64,000 nt of DNA from Castanea sativa. Lineage: Eukaryota; Streptophyta; Magnoliopsida; Fagales; Fagaceae. The notes beneath the pieces were generated by a model, which searched no databases, had not been told where the DNA came from, and was given only the letters and a program-made list of their open reading frames with translations. Location of the stretch: assembly GCF_040712315.1 (NCBI RefSeq), contig NC_134015.1:15509095-15573094 (forward strand), written 5' to 3'. Below are positions 57,684 to 64,000 of the stretch, piece by piece (position 1 is the first letter of the stretch; the number at the start of each line of letters is the position of its first letter). The translations under genes were made by a program, and so were the position numbers.

Positions 57684-58784
57684 ATGTATCGCTGTTCCTC
57701 TCTCGGTAAAGAACAAGTGATTGATCTCACATCATCCCTTATATCAAAGAGGAACTGACATTCATCCGATGAATTTGACAACAAGAGATTTAAGACTCTC
57801 TTGGACTTTCAGTCCTTCTCCAACAACTTTGAGAGTGCACCTACTTTGGTGGAAAGGGTTGTACAATTTGACACTTTGGGATCCACTTTTATCCCTAAGT
57901 AATTTGCGGATAAAGATTAGGCAAACCTGTTCGGAAACTTTGAGAATCCCATTGACGAATTGGTCAAAGAGTTTTATTCAAACGCTTGGTTCACCGGAGC
58001 TGAACTGAAGTGTTGGGTTCGAGGAAAGGATTTTATCATCACTCTGGATTATCTTGCAAAGATTCTTCACATCAATCATCCGGCACATGTGGACATCTCA
58101 CCATATGATGACAGACTAGCTCCAGCAACAAAGATTCTTGACATCCTAGGAGATGATCGTGAGGTTATAACCAAAGGCACGTCCATTGATACTACAAAGT
58201 TTGGACCGGAATTGAAGACTCTCACATTGATTATATTTTCCAAACTATATCCATTGACCAACACTGGGTTCATCAATCTTGGAAGAGCACAGTTTTTGTG
58301 TGATCTAATCAAAGGAGCTCCAATTGACTTTTGTGCTCATATATTTCAAACTATGGGGAAAACAGCAGGACGATCAGCTGCACGAATGTGTCTTCCTTTC
58401 TACAGTCTTGTAATGAAAATCATGGTTCTTAAAGGTGTTCGTCCACCAAAAGATGGAACTATCCTACTCCATCATCGACCAATATCCTTGATGTCACTCC
58501 AAATGAGCAAGAGTCACCCTTCTGTTGAACGGGGAAAACAAAGTCCCTCCAAAACTCCAAAAAGCAACTCCTCCCAACATGCCACCCCTATCGAACATCG
58601 ATCAGCTGCTCCCACTATCCCCAAGCATCCCGAGACTGCTTTTCCTCAAACTCCTGAGCCGCAGTCTACTAGCACTCAGTCGAGACCATCTAGTTCTCAT
58701 TCCAATAGGTTGACAACCTTGGTTGAAGGTTTGCATGAGCGTATTTCTAGTCTTGCAAATGTCATATACTCCACCAACAACTAG
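57684..58784 (+). pseudogene. Putative plant transposon protein (retroelement ORF1), broken N-terminus
   Basis: After the acceptor the ATG at 57684 begins MYRCSSLGKEQ but meets TGA and a shift; the N-terminal domain then runs with two more stops to about 57960. From 57960 the frame is open for 274 codons: KEFYSNAWFTGAELKCWVRG and DFIITLDYLAKILHI are the same domain as ORF1 at 20126-21113, followed by an alpha-helical part and a Ser/Pro/Thr-rich tail. Probably Gag-like (inference). Confidence 0.65.
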
Positions 58785-59600
58785 ATTCAGATTCGTCTAA
58801 CAACCATTGAGACACAGTTGGATGAGATTCAACGCAAGCTAGAGGAGAACCTTTAGCTATTCGTGCCAAAAAGGGGGAGAGCATTTCATTTATATCTTTG
58901 ACTATAGCATATAGTAAGGGGGAGAGCATCACAAGAAATGAGGTATGCATATTGAAAGGGGGAGTTTTGTGGGCTCAAAAGGAGGAAGCTTACCTACTGT
59001 CAAACACTTTTGAATAGTCTAACCATTGTTTGGCTAGTCTAGTTTACTTTAAAGTTTTTACAACTTTTGGATGTTTTTACATTGCTTTTGTTTAAAACCT
59101 TTAAGTACTTTAGTTTAAAACTTAATTATCTTTAGTACTTTTGTGTATCTTGGTTTTTATAGTCATTTTGATGCTTATTGTTCTTTATTGCTCTTAGCTT
59201 TAGTTTCCTTAATGCATCATGCGTGTTGGACATACAATTGATTTTAGCATTGCTCTTAATTGCATTGCGTGTCCGGATGATCATTTACTTGATAAATTTT
59301 CATTGTAGTCATTTTTTGATGATTGTTCATGTTTGATCAAGTTATGTTTCATAGCTTATATCTCTTTTGGTATCTTGATCGCATTTTACTTGTTCTTATA
59401 CGTACCTTGTGTTCTACTTGTTGTAAGCTTAATGAAAATTTGTTGTTTGTGCAAGTGTTTTAGGATATAGGTGTATAAGGTGCAAGTGCTTCACAACTTC
59501 TAGAATTAGGTGTAAGTGAGTTTTGCCTATATTCCCAAACTCACGTTTAAGTCTAGAGTCAGTTTAGGGGTTTTGTCACGGAATAGCCAAAGGGGGAGAT
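58785..59600 (+). other. 3' untranslated region with repeated polypurine tracts
   Basis: AAAGGGGGAGAGCA near 58870, AGGGGGAGAGCATC near 58917, AAAGGGGGAGTTTT near 58957 and the terminal AAAGGGGGAGAT just before the LTR at 59589-59600. The last is the normal polypurine tract for plus-strand priming; the others are extra. Confidence 0.7.
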
Positions 59601-60676
59601 TGTAAAGTTATAATTTACAATTATTTTATGTTGGCTTTAATTCCGTGCCAAATTTGATTGTAATTTCTTCAATCATATTTCCCTGTATTTATGTGGGTTT
59701 TTTAATTGTAAGGGATGAGTGTGAGAGAGTGTGAAGACTCAAGCTTAAAAGGATGAATAAGTGGATTTCGCGAGTGTCTCGCGAGAAGCTTACCCACAAA
59801 AAAGCCTACCCGTGAAAAAGCCACGTGTAGAGCACATGACTGGAAGATGAAGAGTCATGCCAGCCTGGAGGTTTTCGCAAGTGTCTCGCGAGAAAGGCCA
59901 TCCCACGAAGTACTCGCGAAACTCTCTGTTTGGAAAAAAGTTGTGTTTTGCTTTACCAAGTCTTTACCCACACTATATATACTCTCATTACCCACAAATT
60001 GTAAGGAGTGTTTTTCAGAGAGAAAACCCTAGAAAATACATCTTAGAGTTAGAGATTGTTATACCCACAATCATCTACACATTTCCTTGTGGTTTTTCCT
60101 CAACTCCTACCTCTCCATCTCTATATCCTTGAAAGGTTGATAGCCTAAACACTTACCACACTCATTCTGAGTGTAAAGTGAGATTTTGGTACTATTGGGA
60201 AGCATTGGAATGAGCCATTCATTGGCGTATACAATCGGGCTAAATTGCGAAATCCAAAAAGCTAGAGAAGATAAGGTTCCGAGAAACCAGTTGGTAGCAA
60301 GAGCTTGGAGGGCTCAAGTACATGGGATAGACTAGGCTTGGAGGGTCTTTTGTTATTCGTGTACTCCAACTTTATTCTTTAGTGGATCGATTTCGACTTG
60401 GAGGGTCGCAGAGAGGTTTTTCGCTGAATTCTTCGGTTTCCTCTTCAATAACACGTCTTGATGTTATCTTATGTTAGCATCTCTCTTCCCTACTCTTAAA
60501 CTTTCCTTTTATTGTTGATAATGGATGAATATGGCTTAAGGTAGTGCTATCGGTTGTTTGCGCTCATTTACTCTTATTCTGCACTTAGTCTAAGTTAGAG
60601 TAAAAGTAATCTAGCCGTAATTTTTATTTGGGGGTCTAAACAAGCTCTCGTATTTTTACACAAATCCGAGCTTTCA
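59601..60676 (+). mobile_element. 3' LTR of the plus-strand element, 1076 bp
   Basis: Starts TGTAAAG after the polypurine tract and ends GAGCTTTCA. Same family as the solo LTR at 28089-29142. Contains paired CGCGAG motifs (59768-59930), a TATATATAC box near 59973 and a C/T-rich R-U5-like end. Flank 60677-60681 is CTAAT; the partner 5' LTR is not in the window. Confidence 0.8.
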
Positions 60677-61360
60677 CTAATAATCAACCTAGCTTTAATT
60701 TGGTTAAATACAATGTTTTCTCACGAGTCTAAAATTTACAGTAAATATAAAAAATAAAAATGCGTCCTATGGGTTCCTTAAATAGCATGATAAAAAAAAT
60801 ATTGTGTCATCAACTATTAGGTCATTTGCAATTCTCCCCCTTAATTAGAGGATGATGTTTTAGTCATTTCGATACTGAATGTGAAGGAAATAAATTTTTT
60901 TTTTTTTAGTTTTTACAACAAAGCGGATGGCACGGTGTTATTTTCTTATTTCCAATGGTTGAGGAACGGCATTGGTCCATTTTACATTTTACGGAAAAAA
61001 TTGTGAATGGTCCAATAGTTAAGGGGGAAGAAAAGTGTAACCAACCAGACTATGAAATCATTTCTAGATAACTTCAAAACTTGGTTAAAATAGTCTTGAC
61101 CTAAGGTTGTTTCATGTGTCAACAAGGATAAGAAATTTTCAATTAAATCTAGATTTCCTTGTATATGTTTTCAAATGATCTACAAGGCTTTCTTTTAAAG
61201 TCCTAATTCTTTTACATGAAAAAATTCACTGTTGTAAATCAATCAAAAGTATAATTTTTTTTTTTATTCGGCGTAGATCACATCATCATTTTCTTATATT
61301 GTTCTATTTTTCTATCCTTTTAGTTATTTGTATAAAAATTTAAAAAAAAAAATTTAAAAG
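60677..61360. other. Spacer with an inverse copy of the small inverted-repeat element
   Basis: 60822-61050 is the second copy of the element at 54752-54962 (ATTTGCAATTCTCCCCC left, TAAGGGGGAAGAAAAGTGTA right). The rest is AT-rich and unassigned. Confidence 0.45.
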
Positions 61361-62673
61361 GCCAAAATCCAAAACTCACCCTCTATGTTTCATTATTTTT
61401 CATTACAGTCCTCTAAGTTTGCATTCTTTCATTTCAGTCCTCTAAGTTTCAAAAATCTCCAATCCAGTCTTCCGTTAAGTAGACATCCATTGTTGTAGTT
61501 AAATCCTCAAAACTACGTCATTTCACCCATAATTTAATATTTATTTTTTACTTTATTATTTATTTCTTAATTTATAAGAAAACGTTAATTAAAAAAGTCT
61601 AGAATTTAAAATATATATTAAATTCGGGGTAAAACGACATAATTTCGAGTATTTAACAACAACAATGGACCTCTACTTACCAGAAGACTAAATTGGGGAG
61701 AGGACTTAAATGAGAGAACTAAAACTTATAGGGCTGAAAATAGTAAACATTGTTGATGCCTCGCAGCGTTCGACCGCCCATCATGGTGACGCTCACGGTT
61801 TCCCCTCCTTGAAACCCTTATTCGAGAAGAGGGCACAGATTTCGGGTGCTGTGAAAGAGGGTTAAAAGAGAGAGAACTTTTGGTGTGTGACTAAATTGAG
61901 TCAATTTTAATCTATTATCACCAAATATAGTGAAGTCATCACAAATCATTGAGTTTTTTTAAAGTGTGATTGGCACCTGATTCTATTTGATTTTATTAAC
62001 AGTCCTAGGCTAAAAAAAATTATTATTTCTCCTAATCTAATATGGATAATAAAAAATCTTAATTCTTGAGTTCAGAAGTCTGGTTACATGTAAAGAAGGT
62101 GTTAGACACCCCACAGCGCCATACCCATCAAATATATAAGTTTTCTGTCTCACCATACCCTGATAATGGGTCCGGTAGACTCGACATTCTCTAAGAGAAG
62201 TGTCTCCCAAGGGTTGCCTCTCCATGTCATCTGCCTCTAAGTCATCGATTGTTTCTTCCTGCGAGTTAGGTGACTTAGGTCCATTCAGCTATCTTCAAAT
62301 AATCAATCCAATAACAACAATAAAGTCTATCAACTCAACCGAATCTTGAAAACTCCAATTTAACTTGGCTATTAATCAAACAGAAGATTCAACTTGGCTA
62401 TCTGGTTTGTGTTCAGTTGATACGGGGGAGGGGACCACACCTTTTGGATTTTTTTTTTTTTAATTTCTGGCTTTTTTAAATTAAGAAATTAATAATAAAA
62501 TAAATATTAAATATTAAATTAAGGCCAAATTAAAACAATGTCGTTTTAGATAGTCTTCATGGAAACGGTAGATGACAAGTTAACGGAGGACTAGATGGAG
62601 AAGTTTTGAAACTTAGAGCATTGAAATGAATGAATACAAACTTAGAAGGTAGGTTTTGCATTTTTTCCAAAAA
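61361..62673. mobile_element. Inverted-repeat element with three related arms
   Basis: The left arm (61362-61530; CAGTCCTCTAAGTTTGCATT, then CTAAGTTTCAAAAATCTCC) is inverted at 62480-62672 and, more weakly, at 61620-61752. The outer pair suggests a Mutator-like or foldback element of about 1.3 kb; the inner pair makes a 390-bp foldback. The interior has a tract at 62050-62270 (AAGAAGGTGTTAGACACCCC) of unknown origin. Confidence 0.55.
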
Positions 62674-62713
62674 ACTTTCTCACTTTTATTTTGTATAAAA
62701 ATATGAAATTTGG

Positions 62714-62870
62714 TAGGTTCTAGATAACTCAACTTATAAAGTTTATGATGGTTGAATAAAAGGTCTAAGGTTTAATTCCCGCCTACACCAAAAACGAATT
62801 GATATCTTAATCTAATGATAAAAAGCGCAATCATCAAAGTAGACGCTATAGATTGAACTTTATAAAAAAT
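62714..62870 (+). mobile_element. tRNA-derived SINE, copy 2 (diverged)
   Basis: Same family as 53724-53885: degenerate A box TAGATAACTCAACT, B box GGTTTAATTCCC (62769-62780), then CGAATTGATATCTTAATCTAATG and AGACGCTATAGATTG. Confidence 0.7.
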
Positions 62871-63740
62871 ATATATGAAATTTGATAGTTATAACTTATG
62901 ATAGTTATTAATAGGCATACATTTTGATTTTGTTTGTATATGAAATATTACGTATGAAATTTGATCATTATGGTATTTATTGATAGATATTTATTATGAT
63001 TTTGTTTTTAGATGAAACAATTAAAATATGTAATTATGATAAATATGTAATGATTGTCTTCATTTATTGAACTACCTATTATGTTACTATTTAGTAATTA
63101 TTAAATATATAATAGAATTTAAGTCCAATTAAAAATGAATATAAATTAGCATACATATGTATAAAATAGTGAGTACACAAAAGCTTATGTAAAAAATTAT
63201 TTCACGGTTATCCTAAAATCAAATGTCTTCGGTATATACATATAGGAGCTGAGTCAAGAAGTTTTGTTTGGGAAGGATCTAGTTGTGACACTAATATATT
63301 GGTCAAGACAACCCCTTAATACATACACAAACACACACACACGCATATGTACACACACCCACACATACACGAACTTGAGATCTCTTATTTGAGGACAAAA
63401 GAATTTACTAGATGAGGTAACTCAAACTAACATTGAATTGAAGTTAACTAATTCAAAATGAGCTAAGATCTGCGCAGAAGTATTAAAAAAATAATAAATA
63501 AATAAATAAATAAGCTATGTGGGATGCCTGTTCTCGGTAGGCAATTATGAAGAGAGATTCAGTTTGCATCATATAATTTATATGCCTTTCTCTCACTCAC
63601 TCTTGGGAATTGTAATTAACAAAGGGAGAGAAAAAATAAAGCTACTATTAAATGCGCAATAACAACATATCCCAAGGAATATCCATTTTCTACATGTTTT
63701 TTTTATTAATTCCAAATTTGTTAAATGTTGAAGTAAAAGT
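62871..63740. other. Spacer upstream of SPH copy 3
   Basis: AT-rich with a (CA)-rich tract at 63318-63368 and (AAAT)n at 63490-63512. No gene seen. Confidence 0.45.
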
Positions 63741-63742
63741 AA

Positions 63743-63752
63743 TATATATAAT
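63743..63752 (+). promoter_or_regulatory. TATA box of SPH copy 3
   Basis: TATATATAAT about 80 bases upstream of the ATG at 63827, within AGTAATATATATAATAGG. The aligned sequence in copy 2 is AGTAATATTTAATAGG. Confidence 0.55.
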
Positions 63753-63826
63753 AGGAAAATCAACAAAAATAATACCCAAGTAATACTCAGTTGTCTCCCT
63801 CCAACAAGAAATCTCAATCAAACATC

Positions 63827-64000
63827 ATGAGTCCATTCATTAGATTAGCATTATTGCTGCTTCTCTTGCTCAAAACTACGTGCGACGCCTTTTTTTTCCC
63901 ACCAAGAGTACATATGAAAGTCTCTAATGATTTGGAAAATGGTTTGGTCTTGACCACCCATTGTCAATCCAAAAATGACGATCTTGGAGTCATTTCACTC
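63827..64000 (+). CDS. S-protein homologue (SPH), copy 3, truncated by window end
   Basis: The open frame of 58 codons runs off the window. Signal peptide MSPFIRLALLLLLLLKTTCD, then the mature start with PPRVHMKVSNDLENGLVLTT, HCQSKNDDLGV. It is closest to copy 2 and, unlike copies 1 and 2, has no break so far. A run of eight T (63890-63897) at the signal/mature border is a possible slippage site. Expected product about 130 residues, secreted. Confidence 0.85.
   Translation, partial: MSPFIRLALLLLLLLKTTCDAFFFPPRVHMKVSNDLENGLVLTTHCQSKNDDLGVISL

Overview
This is a plant nuclear window, AT-rich, with spliced genes, introns bounded by GT..AG and dense nested transposable elements. Plant-type calmodulin exon structure, S-protein homologues (plant only), caulimovirid remnants and plant LTR families point to a eudicot, probably a woody species. 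The exact family is my inference and I would not go below 'eudicot' with confidence. Genes are few; well over half of the window can be assigned to mobile elements, so most short open frames here are not host genes.

Host genes. (1) 311-2100, minus strand: a complete four-exon calmodulin-like gene of 149 residues with four canonical EF-hands. (2) 5742-6540 and 17385-18235, plus strand: two near-identical copies of an unidentified small membrane-protein gene inside a segmental duplication (about 5266-6960 and 15735-18649). (3) Three S-protein-homologue (SPH, PrsS-like secreted protein) genes at 14524, 53090 and 63827, plus strand: the first has an in-frame stop, the second a one-base frameshift in its signal peptide, and the third is open but cut by the window end.

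Mobile-element layers from left to right: terminal-inverted-repeat elements at 8222-8608, 9437-10170, 10801-12326 (Mutator-like) and 12615-12822; a truncated LTR element with gag remnant at 15060-15740; a PIF/Harbinger-like element at 15909-17042 inserted in duplication copy 2 with TAA target duplication; a minus-strand LTR element (3' LTR 18650-19497, ORF to 21113) inserted in the same copy; an endogenous caulimovirid (pararetrovirus) integrant at about 22290-27612 that is internally rearranged; two back-to-back solo LTRs (28089-29142 and 29149-30057) with overlapping target duplications; a hAT-like element 30257-30859; an 80-bp tandem array; a decayed minus-strand Ty3/Gypsy element of the type with an extra RNase H (31270-37295); a LINE 3' end (about 38513-38740); a hAT-like element 40035-41286 with 8-bp target duplication; a minus-strand LTR element (gag fragment, PBS, LTR 42493 onward) whose LTR is split by an 8.9-kb non-autonomous CACTA element (43413-52355) that carries a captured exon of an HR-like lesion-inducing protein; then SINEs, a LINE RNase H fragment, and a plus-strand LTR element (57684-60676) with a decayed 'plant transposon protein' ORF.

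How it fits together: the insertions give a relative order. The segmental duplication predates both the Harbinger-like and the LTR insertion in copy 2; the LTR element at 42.5-52.4 kb predates the CACTA insertion. The most notable items are the gene-fragment-carrying CACTA element with a 100-bp palindromic subterminal array, the interrupted pararetrovirus integrant, the duplicated membrane-protein gene that still looks constrained, and the progressive decay of the SPH family. No CRISPR, rRNA or intact tRNA gene was seen.
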